Assembly: GCF_018873765.1 (NCBI RefSeq)
Contig: NC_057923.1
Location: 20,741,913 to 20,805,912, forward strand
Reading direction: 5' to 3'
Origin: Telopea speciosissima
Lineage: Eukaryota; Streptophyta; Magnoliopsida; Proteales; Proteaceae
DNA length: 64,000 nt
Made by a program: the position numbers and the translations under genes
In this document: in pieces, positions 24,836-36,045 of the stretch
Layout: the number at the start of each line of letters is the position of its first letter
How positions within the stretch are numbered: position 1 is the first letter of the stretch
The notes under the pieces: model-generated
Told to the model about the DNA's origin: nothing
The model's database searches: none
The model's input: only the letters and a program-made list of their open reading frames with translations

Positions 24836-25274
24836 CCCCAAGATGACACAATATGTCTATTTTTAATACAATCCGAATTCAAGCTTGAAGATAACTAATC
24901 TTGGTCTTGACTTCGAACTCAATAGAACTCAAGAGAAGAAGTCCATATGCATTTGTTCCTTTCTCACAAATGTGACAGTTCAAGGCACAGAACAACATTT
25001 TAATAGCCAGATTACATGTCGAATTACCCTTGAATTCCTGCTTGATCCAATTCTATTTCAAACTAAGATGGAGGGTTTTTTTTTTTTTTTGTGGGGGGGG
25101 GGGGGGGGACAGCATGTCTAAATCACACCTATCCAAATAGCTTTGGAGAAAGTGAAACTCAAGAATAGGATAAGAAACTAAATACTATCAAAATGAGCTA
25201 ATCAATGCATGTTAATATCATTCACACCCCCAAAAGTTGTTAATCTACTTCCCTATAAAAATAAAAAAGAAAAG

Positions 25275-25452
25275 GAGAAAGAACGTCATCTGATCACATC
25301 AGACATGCCTCCCCTACGGTCTGATACAGGGGCGTGTGAAATGACTATCACACCCTTGGTCATTTTCAGGGTTCCAAGGGGTGCGACGATCAGGGTGCAG
25401 AGGCGGCGTGTGTCTGATGCATTGCATGCGACTGGATGGCGTTCCCTTTCCC
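25275..25452. mobile_element. GGGA-type foldback MITE, copy 2
   Basis: Ends are GAGAAAGAACGTCATC and, in reverse complement, GGGAAAGGGAACGCCATC. Flanking 9-mers AAAGAAAAG (25266-25274) and AAAGAAAAT (25453-25461) match at 8 of 9. The core carries GTGAAATGACTATCAC, like copy 4. Confidence 0.75.
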
Positions 25453-25755
25453 AAAGAAAATTAGGTGTTTTACAAAGTTTAAAAATATTTATTGTACTTA
25501 GGTCGGATAACTCTTTATTGTTTAAGATTCTCAAATCTTTTGGACTTTCACTACAATTTCATATAGCAATCTAACTTTTAAATATCTGATCATTTACAAC
25601 TCATCCATTCATTCCATTTGGATGCCATGTAGATAAAAGAAATTGTTTATTTTGCCTTCCATTTCTTTTTTACCTCTCTTTCCACTTTAAAAATGTCTGA
25701 AACTAAAAATTTTGAAAATAAAAAAAAATTCGTACAAAATTAAAGTAGGGTAGTT

Positions 25756-27675
25756 TAGGCACCGTTGGATAACCTTTTTGTTGTTTCTATATTGAGAAAC
25801 AACAGAAACAATTTTTTTCGTTTCTATGCTGAGAAACAATTTTTAGGGTGTTTGATAAACTTGTTCTAGAAACGGAAAAACAATGGGGGTAAGAACTCGC
25901 TTCCACAATGGCGATGACAACGCAATAGAAGAAGAGGAAGAAGAACCCCTGTGTAAGGTCAGGAAGAAGACATTACCTTTTTTTTCCCTTCAGGTTTAAA
26001 AAAGCAAAAAAGTTGCAGAAAAATCAAGCTTTCCCGTTTCCGTTGCCATCTTCTTCCTCCTCTTCTTCTTCCCCACTTGCGGCCAATAGAGACTAAGATG
26101 TGAATCCACCAAAAAATAAAAAAAAGTATCATTCAGGGGGATCTAACGCCCTTGATCTTCCACTCTGAGACCGCACAGAAGCAAGAACAAGCCTGCTTTT
26201 GAATTTCTCAAGCAACACTGCCAATAGGCATGCCATTGCAATAGTCCAAGGAGAGGATAGAAAGATGGCTTGAGTCGAACGAAATCGTTCTGTCCTTAAG
26301 ACAGTATTTGCACCCTCCTAATCGTGCAAGGGGTTGCAGCAAACCTGCCTCCCAAGATAAATCAGGCGGACTGTTACTGGTGGCAGAGACAGTAACACTG
26401 TGAAGCTATCAGAGATTTTTTTGATATTTGGACTGAGAGAATTCGTGGCCAATAGTCGGATCGATCCTAAGCACCCTTTGATCAGACACCGTCGATCCCG
26501 AAAAGATTAAGGCGACATACTGCAAAGTGCGCCATCAAAACGTCACATTGCGCCTCGCGCACGAGTACAGAAAGTTTCCGTCCTCGTTCACAAGTGCACC
26601 GCATAATCTCTTCTAGCATTACATGTGATAATAATAACTACTAACTACTAACACATATAAACCCAATGAGCTTTCCTTTCATAGCCGATGTGGGATTAAA
26701 AGTCCACATCAATATTTTAAAAAATTCCAACAATTTGTAGAGTAGTTAAGAAGTGGAGGTAGACCAAAAACCAATTGAGATCTTAATCACACTATGGCCG
26801 GACAAAAATCCAATCTTAGAGCAACACAAGCAGAGGAAAAGTAATCTCTCTTTTCAGAACTTTAGAGGCCAAAAAAAGCAGAGATTGGCAAAATGGTTTG
26901 TTGGTGGGAATTATTCTATGCGGAAGAATGAAGGACCTAAGAAACCAGAAAGAAAGCTTTGTTTGCAATGGAGGAAAATCAGATCAGGGGTAGAGAAATA
27001 CATTAAAATAAAAGTAAAGGATCAGAGCTCGTACTTATAGTCTGCAAGAGAAAATGACGGAAGAGAAGAAGAAATGATAGTATGGAAAACTTTTTTCACT
27101 TGTGGGGGTGTTTTTTTTACATTGTTATAGTGATTTTGTAATGGGTCAAGAAAGAAACGGAGGAGAAAACCAGAGAAATCGCCGAAAGAGTCTGGACACC
27201 AATTACCAAGGGAGGATGAACGACGGTGATCAATAAAATGAACAGCTTCGTTTCTACAACATATTGCCATCAATGGAGAAATAGAAGCGGGTTTAGAGCT
27301 CCGATAACAAATCAGAAGGGGCCCTTCTGGATTCTGGCGGTGGTGGTGGATGACGAAAGGGAACGGAGGCGACAGCAACACAGAAGAAGAAAGCAATAGA
27401 CGAGTTGCAGGCGTTGGAGCTTGAGGATGACGATGGTGTTGAGTTTCTTCTTATCACAAACGATTTCCACCCCCCTTCCTTATTTTGTCGAGCACAATTT
27501 CATTCAATTTGTTTGAAGAAACAGAAAAACAAGTCATACTTGTTTCTAGAAACCCATTCTCTGGCCCATAAATTTTAATTTATCAAACACTATTTGCGAT
27601 GTTTTTCCGTTTTTTAGAATAGAAAAATAGAAAATAGAAAAATGAATTTCTTGAAGTGTTATCAAACGGTCTCTA
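25756..27675. mobile_element. 1.9-kb non-autonomous inverted-repeat element
   Basis: The left end TAGGCACCGTTGGATAAC pairs with the right end, whose reverse complement is TAGAGACCGTTTGATAAC. Further in, GTTTGATAAACTTG-type sequence near 25850 is matched by ACAAG..AAACCC and TTATCAAACAC near 27540-27590. The interior carries GATGTGGGATTAAAAGTCC at about 26686, a motif frequent in plant dispersed repeats. No transposase and no clear target duplication were seen, so the superfamily is open. Confidence 0.6.
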
Positions 27676-27898
27676 TTATTTCATGATGGTTTTTAGGGGC
27701 AAATTTGGTATTCTGAATATTTTAAAGTCAAAAGAGAGCTGGAAATAAGTCAAGAAAATTTTAAGGCTAAAAGAACCAATTGGATGGTTTGCATGACATA
27801 TCCAAATGGAATGAACAGGAAACATGAAAATGGAAGAGGCTATGGTATTGAGTAGTTGTATGAAATTGTAATGGAAGTTTAGGAGATTGAGAAATCTT

Positions 27899-27985
27899 AG
27901 GCTGTGTTTGGTATGTATTCTGGGAACGTATTCTGGGTCGATTTTGTATTCTCGGATGATAGAAATAGTTGTTTTTAAATAATAA
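27899..27985. mobile_element. Tourist-like MITE, left half
   Basis: It starts with GGCTGTGTTTGGTATG as in the copies at 50341 and 55499, and lacks a clear right end. Confidence 0.5.
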
Positions 27986-28090
27986 AAGAATATCCATATA
28001 TAATTGTAAAGAAAATTTGTGAACATAAGGGAACATTAATTTTCCAAAACATACCCATTAATCCATTCAAGTTTTATATTTCATTTTAGC

Positions 28091-28091
<1 letters not shown>

Positions 28092-28139
<48 letters not shown>
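28092..28139. repeat. (GA)n microsatellite
   Basis: About 24 uninterrupted GA units. Confidence 0.95.
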
Positions 28140-28141
<2 letters not shown>

Positions 28142-28393
28142 AAATGTATATTTATATTTTCCTTGAAAAATTCCATACCAAGCAATTATAATATGAAGAA
28201 ATGTTTTCTGTGAGGAATGTATTGGTCATGCTCAGACACAAAGGGGTGCAAATTAAATAACTGCCTGCCTGTCAAATGTATATTTTCCTTAAAAAATTCC
28301 ATACCAAACAATTATAATATAAAAAAATGTTTTCTGTGAGGAATGTACTGGTCATGCTCAGACACAAAGGGATGCAAAATAACCGCCTGCCTG
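28140..28393. repeat. Tandem duplication of about 125 bp
   Basis: Two units, about 28140-28271 and 28272-28393, share CAAATGTATATTT, TTCCATACCA, AATTATAATAT, ATGTTTTCTGTGAGGAATG and CGCCTGCCTG-like modules in order. Each includes the left half of the foldback MITE at 28195 plus about 50 bp of left flank. Confidence 0.85.
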
Positions 28394-28456
28394 ATGCTTC
28401 CATGCGTACTTCCATTGGTTCACAGTGGCATGCTCCTCCACATGAAACACTTTCCC
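28195..28456. mobile_element. GGGA-type foldback MITE, copy 3, with duplicated left half
   Basis: The left end GAAGAAATGTTTTCTG pairs with the reverse complement of the right end, GGGAAAGTGTTTCATG. Flanking 9-mers TTATAATAT (28186-28194) and TTATAATGG (28457-28465) match at 7 of 9. The left half occurs twice because of the local tandem duplication. Confidence 0.6.
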
Positions 28457-29344
28457 TTATAATGGCATAACATGTAATATGTGAATTACTATTTATCATG
28501 GCATATATATCCTTTATCAACATCTAATTGAAGTTCAAAATAAATGATACCCCACTAGTAAAAAATAATCAAGAAGTGGAAATTTTCAGGTTAGCCCACC
28601 TAGTGCAAATCTATTGTTCAACCAATCCCAAGTACCAGATGGGCTATTATTGGATTTACATTAGGGGAACTAACAGAGCCAATTAAGTGTAGGCTTTAAT
28701 TTTTATTTTTTTTGGGGGGTAAAAAAGGTAAAAAGAGTAGGTCTTAAATGAATATATATAAAAGAAGCACTGAGAAAAGACACACATAGCTTAGAACTTG
28801 TGACAAGTAAATTTTTTAACCCCCCCAACAAAAAAAAAATAGAGAAAGAGGATATACGTCACTCTCTTTATCTAGGTTAAGGTTGAGTTTAAATTATATA
28901 AAACTAATTTAATTTATTAATCATATTGAAGTTTTTATATAAAAAGCCCATACCTTCATCATAAAAAATACAGTGAAGTACTTGACAGATAATTTTTTAA
29001 ATAAACTGTGATTAATTAAATGCAGAACACGATCTTAATTTGCATAGAATCGCAGGATTAATATTAAAAAAAATGTAAACCATCGATTAATGGGGGTGGC
29101 GAATATAAAAGCTTCAACCGAGTAACCGATTGGGTAGGTAAACACGGGAGGAAATTTTTGAAAAACATGCCTCCTGATTCCAGTTCTCTCTTAGAATCTT
29201 TAATTTGAAATCCAATTAGGAGTGAATTTTTTTTTGGTTTCACCTACATTATGATTAAATAGTGTAACGAGGAATGTGGTGATCATATTTGGAAGATGAG
29301 GTCCATTAATTGTAGTTTAGGTGGTACTAATTACATGGCATGTG
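28457..29344. other. AT-rich spacer, nothing recognised
   Basis: No supported gene or element border. Confidence 0.3.
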
Positions 29345-29460
29345 ACGGTTCACAACCAAAGAAATGGAATAAAAAACGGTATTTTAGAAAATACAATAAC
29401 CTAAGAGGGTATTTATGAACAGGGAGAAATGAATTATTCCATTTCTTTGGCTGCTTGCAA
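29345..29460. mobile_element. Small foldback MITE (CCAAAGAAATGGAATAA type), copy A
   Basis: Left arm ACCAAAGAAATGGAATAA (29355-29372) and right arm TTATTCCATTTCTTTGG (29434-29450) face each other. The body TATTTTAGAAAATACAATAA is shared with copy B at 35928-36045. Confidence 0.65.
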
Positions 29461-29572
29461 ACTCAGGTTGAAGGAGGAACATTCCTTCAACCTGGGTAGC
29501 AGCAAAATTTTTTCCATCCACTTTAGAGTCCAAAGTCTCCAGACTGACTATTGAAGATTTCTTCTGTGTTAC

Positions 29573-29576
<4 letters not shown>

Positions 29577-29632
<56 letters not shown>
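29577..29632. repeat. (TA)n microsatellite
   Basis: About 28 TA units, directly next to a foldback MITE that appears to have inserted at its edge. Confidence 0.95.
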
Positions 29633-29635
<3 letters not shown>

Positions 29636-29835
29636 AAAATGTTCTCTGCGGTGGTGGTGGTGGGGTTGGTGTGTGGCTTGGTCACGCCCAAACACAGTAG
29701 GGGATGAAATGACTGTCCCACCCCCATGAAAGGTGGAACTTTTGTTCTCAAAATGCCAGCGCACTCTCATTGGTTGCCGCATGAGTGGGGCCCTATACTC
29801 CCCCATCGATCCCCCCCCACAGAAAATGCTCTCCC
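29633..29835. mobile_element. GGGA-type foldback MITE, copy 4
   Basis: Ends are GGGAAAATGTTCTCTG and, in reverse complement, GGGAGAGCATTTTCTG. Flanking 9-mers ATATATATA and ATACATATA match at 8 of 9, though the left one lies in a TA microsatellite. The core has GGTCACGCCC and GAAATGACTGTCCC. Confidence 0.7.
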
Positions 29836-30195
29836 ATACATATAGGGCAGAGATTTCTACTTAGTCGCATGGTCTCTACACAAGCGTCTGGGCCAAATGG
29901 TAAGCACACCTAGGTATCTACCCAGGAATCAGAGGTGTCATCTCATGATGCAGTATGAGAGCGCGTCGGTTGAAACACCACCAAGTAGAGATCTTTTTCC
30001 CATATATATATTAGAGGAAAAGAAAAGTTTTAAAGACTCCAGTCTTGACCTGCTTCATCATTTTCTATTCCTTTCTAACCTTAATTTCATGCATGCTTTG
30101 ATGAGAACACCGCAGAATTTGACGAGTTGACTCGCAATCAGTCAATACAACTCTGAGTTGCAGAAGAAGTTAAAGAACCACTACGTACCACCTTC

Positions 30196-30198
<3 letters not shown>

Positions 30199-30242
<44 letters not shown>
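30199..30242. repeat. (CT)n microsatellite
   Basis: About 22 CT units, located downstream of the bHLH gene stop codon. Confidence 0.95.
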
Positions 30243-30248
<6 letters not shown>

Positions 30249-30735
30249 TTCTTCACACTTAATCCAATAATTAGATCATTTAATCTTACAATAAACTCAA
30301 GCTTTATGAACTTCTCTCTGATCTGAAGCACGTTTCTGTATATGCTACGCAGTAAGTACGTAGAACTTAAGATGTTTAAATTAATCAAACTCCCATACTT
30401 AGTAATTAAACCCTTTTTTTTTTTAATTAATTAAGGAAAAGAGAGAGGTTCATTAATAACAGTGAAAAGAATGGCATATTTAAGATGGTTAACCGCCATA
30501 CTACTAGAATTGCATATACAGAAATTAAGGACACTGTACGTACTATGCTGTTAATTAAGGAAGAAATTAAAACAAAGAAAGGAACTAGCTAGCTAGCTAA
30601 TCTTACTTAATTTTCCATTCCATTTATAGAATTAATTAATGCATAGCATCATGAGCAATCAGCCTTAAATGGTTTTTTTAGCAGAGTGACTGCTCATGAT
30701 GTTATATCATTTCATTTCATGAAGCTCCACACTAC

Positions 30736-32154
30736 CTATCGGAATCCGCCGCCGCCGAACGTCGGAGCCCAATAATCAGCCCCATTGTCACTCCCCACAT
30801 GTAGAGTGCATGAAACTGGAACAAGACACAACCCTCTACTCCTCAAGTCCTTCTTCACTTCACTTTCACCATTAATCTACAATTTTTCATAAACAAATAT
30901 GATATTAACTCTTTAATCCCAATTAGCAAAATTTAAATTAAGTTATTAATTACCTGTTCAGGAGCTCCTCTTCCTTTCATGCAGGGATCATTCAACAACT
31001 ACAGAAATAGTAAGTAATACAAACCACCATTAGTATTTAATTAATTACTAGTGTTTCCTGTTCCAAACTTCCAATCCCAATAATCTTTCTAAGTATTTTG
31101 ATTAAGATTGAAATCTGTAAAAGCTGAGAACCTTATTTTAAGAAGGGTAATTAACTATTAATTATTAGGTTTTTCAGTTCCAAGCCTCACTCTACTTTAC
31201 TTTGCTTTTAAAGAGGTAATGGATCCAATAAAGCATACCTGACCAGGGTCTTCAGGAAATATACAATTTCTTTCTCCTTGAACCTGAAAAAGATCCCATC
31301 TTTGTTAACCATTTAGGATTAACTCATGATAATAAAGGAAAGAGAGAGAGAGAGAGAAAGAGGTCTTGCTTTGGGAAATGTGGTTTGTACTGACTGTTGT
31401 TGCCTCATGTTTCCTGGTCTACAACCCAAGTAAGGGGAGCTGAGAGCCTGCATTCAAGGGGGGGGGGGGGGGGGGGAGGAAAGAGAGAATAAGGAATTTA
31501 AAAACTTGAGTATACAGATTTCAATAACTAAAGATGTGAAAGGAAGTGCAAGTGTGCTAGCTCTCACTGATTCATGGTTGTTTAAAAATTTTAAAGGAGG
31601 ATTGGGAAGAAACATCACCTCAATTTGACCTTGAAGGAATCTGATGTATCCAATGGCTTCTAACAAGACAGAAGCTGTGTCAGTCTGCAAAAGAGAAAAT
31701 TTATCAAAACCCAAAGTCATCTTTAGGTCTTCTTTAATGTTAAAAGAGAGAATCAAAAGGAAAAGAGAGTTTTTTCAACAATGCAAAGAGTTGATCTTTA
31801 TGGGTTTCACCATTAAAAAAAAAAAAAAAACTATATATGCCTTATTCCTTATGTTCAGACTTTTAGGTTTAAGTGACTCAGAAGTGTAATGTTTAATAAC
31901 ACACCTTTCCAAATGGGGAAACTAGCTGGTGGAGTGCTGTTATTCTGTCTCCTAGTTTCTCCTTCCTTACCTGATGAAAAAAAAAAACAAAAGGAAAATA
32001 ATTTATGAGAATTACATCCCTAGAGATAGAAGTACTTGTTGACAAGCAAGAACAGACACTCAAGCTTTGCTTAATTTATTCTTGTGATGGACTAGAGAAT
32101 CAAACATGTCAGAGAAATAGACAAGCAAGAAACAGCCATCACTCATCATGCATC

Positions 32155-32185
<31 letters not shown>

Positions 32186-33154
32186 AGCTGATTTTTATGA
32201 AGTTTACCTTGAAGGTAGATTGGCTTGAAGAGGGTTGAACCCTAGCCTTCTTAAATGCCCCACCAGTGGCTGTACTGTTACACTTTGAAGAAAAAGAAGA
32301 AAAATAAGGAGATTAGAAAGGAACAAATAGTAAGAAAAAAAAGATCTTATATAATTAATTCAAGTAAATAAAATCTAAGTCTATAAATTTGGAAATTGAA
32401 CTAAAACTAATATTCTTCTTGCAATAAATCTGATTTTTTTTTATTTTTTTTTATTTTTTGGGTTTGTGGGTGTTCACCTCTGATGAATGATCTGGTTGTT
32501 GATGCCTTCCATCTCCTTTATTATTGTTAGAAAAATCCAACATGTTACTGCTGAAACTAGTAATACAAGATCTAGGAGAAGAAGTTGGCATAATTTGAGA
32601 CCAAGTAGAAGACCTTGTTGCTTGCAATTCTCCATTTCCATGACCATATACATAATCACTTTCTGAAACCTCTTGCTTCACATCAACAGCTTGAACACTT
32701 TGTGATGGAAACATTACTTGGTCCTCCCAATTATCCAACTTTTTAGACTGAAATAGATTCAGTCCAACCCTATCTTCTTCTCCAACCAATCCACCCCTGT
32801 AAAACAATTAACAACAAACCTCTGATCTTGATTAGTAACCCATCTCAAGAAGAAACATAAAACTCTAAAAATTCCTAAAATAAAAGCCAAAAGTAGTAAA
32901 TCAAGTGAGAGAGAGAGAGAGAGAGAGAGTTACAGAAGTAGTTGGCTCCATGACTCTGGAAGTTCTTGGTTATCATGCCAAGAGGTTAAAGGTAGTGAGG
33001 AAAATGGTGGTGGGTATTGTGGGAAGAAAGAGGAAGAAGGTAAGAGAGGAGAAGGTTGTTGAGCTGGTGGGCGCATGTTATTAATGTTCCACCAGTTAGG
33101 GTTTCCGGCCATCAATTGTTGCACCACTGAGCTCTGCAAGACACTTCGATTCAT
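30736..33154 (-). CDS. bHLH68: bHLH transcription factor, bHLH68/bHLH133 type (nine exons, 344 aa)
   Basis: Coding exons on the minus strand, all with GT..AG borders and consistent phase: 33154-32934, 32796-32478, 32282-32208, 31970-31905, 31684-31619, 31447-31391, 31283-31239, 30998-30954 and 30876-30736 (stop at 30738-30736). Total 1035 nt. The N-terminus [20 protein letters not shown] and the [15 protein letters not shown] junction match the bHLH68 group of Arabidopsis. A Ser-rich middle follows, then KKARVQ, and the helix-loop-helix in exons 4-5 ([19 protein letters not shown], then [18 protein letters not shown]). The tail carries CIFPEDPGQ and [15 protein letters not shown], typical of the group. 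The basic region lacks the His-Glu-Arg set needed for E-box binding, as usual in this atypical subfamily, so DNA binding is likely altered. A nuclear regulator by family. No disabling change was seen. Confidence 0.93.
31458..31476. repeat. poly(G) tract in the bHLH gene intron 5
   Basis: On the coding strand this is a C tract ending about 10 bases before the exon 6 acceptor, so it forms the polypyrimidine tract of that acceptor. Confidence 0.9.
32159..32185. repeat. GA microsatellites in bHLH gene introns
   Basis: A (GA)n tract lies in the intron after exon 3. A second tract at 32906-32930 lies directly inside the exon 1 donor, giving GTAACTCTCTC on the coding strand. Confidence 0.9.
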
Positions 33155-34213
33155 GCCTCAAACAACTCTCCCACTTCTCTCTCTCTTTTTTCTTATTCTC
33201 TTTTTTCCTGGTTTGAGCTCTCAAACAAACCTTGGTAGAAAGCTCTTAAGGGTTATTGGTTTCCTTCTCTGGATGAGGTTGAAGAAGCCAATTAAGCTCT
33301 TCAAAGTCCTGTTTGAAGAGTTTGATATATGTCATGGGGCTAAAGAAAGAACTTTGTATATCTATTTTCCTCCTTGCTTTATTTATTTATTTATTTATTT
33401 TATTAAATTCTTCTTTCTTTTTTAATGTTTTCTGTTTTCTTGCTTTCTTTCTGCTTTAACTAGCTTTATCACAAAGTGGGGCAGAAAAGGTGCTGGCAGT
33501 GTTTCCAAACCAAAAAGAGTTGTTTTAGGGGTTTAGTTCCTTAATTTGTGTTGGTTTTAGGCTTAGGGACCTTAATTATAATTTATGCCACTTTCATGTT
33601 ATTTGAGTTCAATAATACTCTTCACATCAGAAAAATAATTTACACTCTTATCAATTATACTCTTACCAAACAAAAGTTCTAACAATACATGTGATGAAAC
33701 AGAATCTAATTTAGCTCTTAAATACTGTTATCAAAGGAGCACAGTTCTTTCTATGAGATGTGTTTTATGGATATATAATATATTATATTCTCATTGGAAC
33801 TTACTACCAATGTAGAATACATACTCATATTCCTATCAATCAGTCATCCTTTCAGATGCTAGCTATAGGCTAATTAACCTCTTAGATGGGATATGGATCC
33901 AATTAAATTGATTTTCACTTTGTGCGAGATGAGGTTGCAAAACGTGAGTTATCTGTTCAATTCATTTTCACTATGGATTAACTTGCGGATATCATGGTCT
34001 TCTTTCCACACAGAAGAGTTCTTGTGAGACAAGTTGAAGATCTGCTCTCTTGACTCCTCAATTTGATGGGGGTGTATTGACCGATAATGAGTTACCTTAT
34101 ATGAAAGGAAACTCAATATTCAATCATTCATTTACTAAGATAGATTTTATCTTTATTCATAGCAATCTCTACTTCCTATTTGTGTAAGGTTGATAGACCA
34201 ACTTTTCTTGTAT
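33155..34213 (-). promoter_or_regulatory. Upstream region of the bHLH gene
   Basis: This contains the 5' leader (CT/GA-rich just before the start codon) and presumably the promoter. No TATA box could be chosen with confidence, and no other gene was seen. Confidence 0.3.
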
Positions 34214-34222
34214 TTATTCTCT

Positions 34223-34409
34223 GGGAAAAGGAATACTAACCGATGCTACAGTGCGGCGTGCATTTGCGCCTTACACAGCCGTGCACGAAATGACCAGTGC
34301 ACCCCTGGTCCTTTCCGCCTTTCCAGGGGTGCACTAGTCATTTCGCGTGTGGCTGTGCCTGGGTGCAGGTACACGCCGAGGCACAGCACCAGTTAGCGGT
34401 CTTTCTCCC
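34223..34409. mobile_element. GGGA-type foldback MITE, copy 5
   Basis: Ends are GGGAAAAGGAATACTAACC and, in reverse complement, GGGAGAAAGACCGCTAACTG. Arms of about 80 bp meet at CAGTGCACCCCTGG / CCAGGGGTGCACTAG. Flanking 9-mers TTATTCTCT (34214-34222) and TTATTCTAT (34410-34418) match at 8 of 9. The best-preserved copy of the family. Confidence 0.85.
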
Positions 34410-34587
34410 TTATTCTATAGTCGTTCTCTACGGTTGTATGTTAAGCAAATACAAAGCTATTTTCTGATATAACAGACTAGATGTGGATCTTACTGCTGAA
34501 AGGGCAGAGTAGAATAGATGAAGTTTATGCAGTCATGAATTAAAGGCCTCTCTAACACCATTGCATTAGAATCTTAATTAAATCTTA

Positions 34588-34774
34588 GGGAGCAACAACG
34601 CTACTTGGGCTTGTGCAGTGCGCTGCCCCTGCACCCATACGTAGGGCACGTGAAATGATCGCCACACCCCTTGAAGACGGAAAATTCCAGGGGTGCAATG
34701 GTCATTCTGTGTGCCTTGTATCTAGGTGCTGGGGCAGCACACTGCACGTGCCCAGGTAGCATTCTCTTTCTAGA
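34588..34774. mobile_element. Related foldback MITE
   Basis: Arms share GCTAC.TGGGC..GTGCAGTG.GCTGCCCC with their opposite strand and meet around CACCCCTTGAAG / TTCCAGGGGTGCAATGG. It resembles copy 5 in core and arm layout, but its ends are worn and no clear target duplication was found. Confidence 0.65.
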
Positions 34775-34775
34775 T

Positions 34776-35649
34776 TTAGGGTTTGAATATCCTTCAAAAA
34801 CATCACAGGTCACTCACAGGTCAAGTCGCTCGCTACCCTATCCAAACAAGTCCCTGGCCATGCCATTTTGAGCCCATAAAATAAGGAAAAATAAAAATTA
34901 TTTTTTCAACATGTGATTGGACTATAAGGATCACAATGCTCTTATAATAATATCATGCACTAACATCATCCTTCTATTTGAAAGAACTTGTCATCGAGTT
35001 TGAGTGATCATCTTCGTCCAAAGTATTACGATCGAGTTTTTTTAACTCGTCCTTCATCTTTCATAATGATACTTTGGAATTTGCTTTGTCAGGAAAGACC
35101 ACTTAATTCAAGGGTCAAAAAGGACTACTTAATTGTGGATGTCTCGAGACTCACTCACCCAATTGTAAGACTCATTAACCACAATTTGTCATCAACGTCA
35201 CATTGGAGTTAACATGGCAAACTCAAAAGCATAAAAATATCCATTCACTTACTCTTTCTACATGCCAAAAATACAAGTATATAAGGAGAGAGCTAGATGA
35301 GTAAATAAATAAAAAGAATAATTAATATAGATGTTATATGAGTAAATAAAATAAAAAAAGGAAAATTAAATTTGAGCATAAAACTCTCCACCTTGGATAA
35401 TATCTAGTTGAAATATTTCTATCGTTTTCTGGCATAACATACATAATACATTATGACATTCCCTCGTTGGGCCTCGCTCACCGCTCTCTTCACAGCATCA
35501 TTGTTTTGCGGGTTTGGGCCAGGTTCTGTCCGTACGTTATAACCTTTGTGGGAAGCGCCCTGTCCTTTCCTGCGCTACACCTTCTTCAATTCCCCGCCTC
35601 CTTTCATCTTTCTCCTGTTTTTTATTTATTTATTTATTTATTTATTTTT
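34776..35649. other. Spacer, nothing recognised
   Basis: AT-rich, with a TTTA microsatellite at 35621-35648. No supported gene. Confidence 0.3.
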
Positions 35650-35900
35650 TAGGGGGTGTTCTCTTTGGGGGAGCGCACGGGTGCAATACAGAGCGTCTAC
35701 GGCCCAGTTACCCGTAGCAGCTTGTGCTACGCAGACTGGGCTGTGCATGCAAAGACCGCCTTACCCCTTGCCCAGTGCCTTGCCCGAGCAGGGGTAAGGT
35801 GGTCATTGCGCACGCGACCCTGTCATGTCGCACAGGCTGCTATGGGCAACTGGGCCGTAGGAGATCTGGATCCGCAGGGGTGGGGACAAAATTTTGCTGT
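35650..35900. mobile_element. GC-rich foldback element
   Basis: Two long arms: CTACGGCCCAGTTACCCGTA (35698-35717) faces the reverse complement of a matching arm ending at about 35862. Between them GACCGCCTTACCCC is mirrored by GGGGTAAGGTGGTC. Core motifs resemble the GGGA family. Several short open frames here are by-products of the GC-rich arms. Confidence 0.65.
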
Positions 35901-35927
35901 TACACTTGTAGGAGGATCCTACATAAG

Positions 35928-36045
35928 GCTTGCAGCCAAGGAAATGAAATCTTAAAAAGGTATTTTAGAAAATACAAAAACCTAAGAGGATATTTATGAA
36001 CCCAAAAGAGAAGTGAATTATTCTATTTCCTTGGCTACTAACCTT
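35928..36045. mobile_element. Small foldback MITE (CCAAAGAAATGGAATAA type), copy B
   Basis: Left arm GCAGCCAAGGAAATGAAAT and right arm CTATTTCCTTGGCTAC face each other, and the body TATTTTAGAAAATACAAAAA matches copy A. Confidence 0.6.

Noticed and set aside
25093-25108. G tract as a G-quadruplex regulatory site
   Set aside because: A single homopolymer run with no gene nearby; could be slippage or a sequencing artefact.
29384-29806. Frames reading Tyr-Ile repeats
   Set aside because: Caused by the (TA)n microsatellite at 29577-29632.
31454-31756. Minus-strand 100-codon frame
   Set aside because: It contains exon 5 of the bHLH gene but reads on into introns; the spliced model explains it.
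35467-35999. Several plus-strand frames of 60-100 codons
   Set aside because: They arise from the arms of a GC-rich foldback element; the peptides mirror each other.
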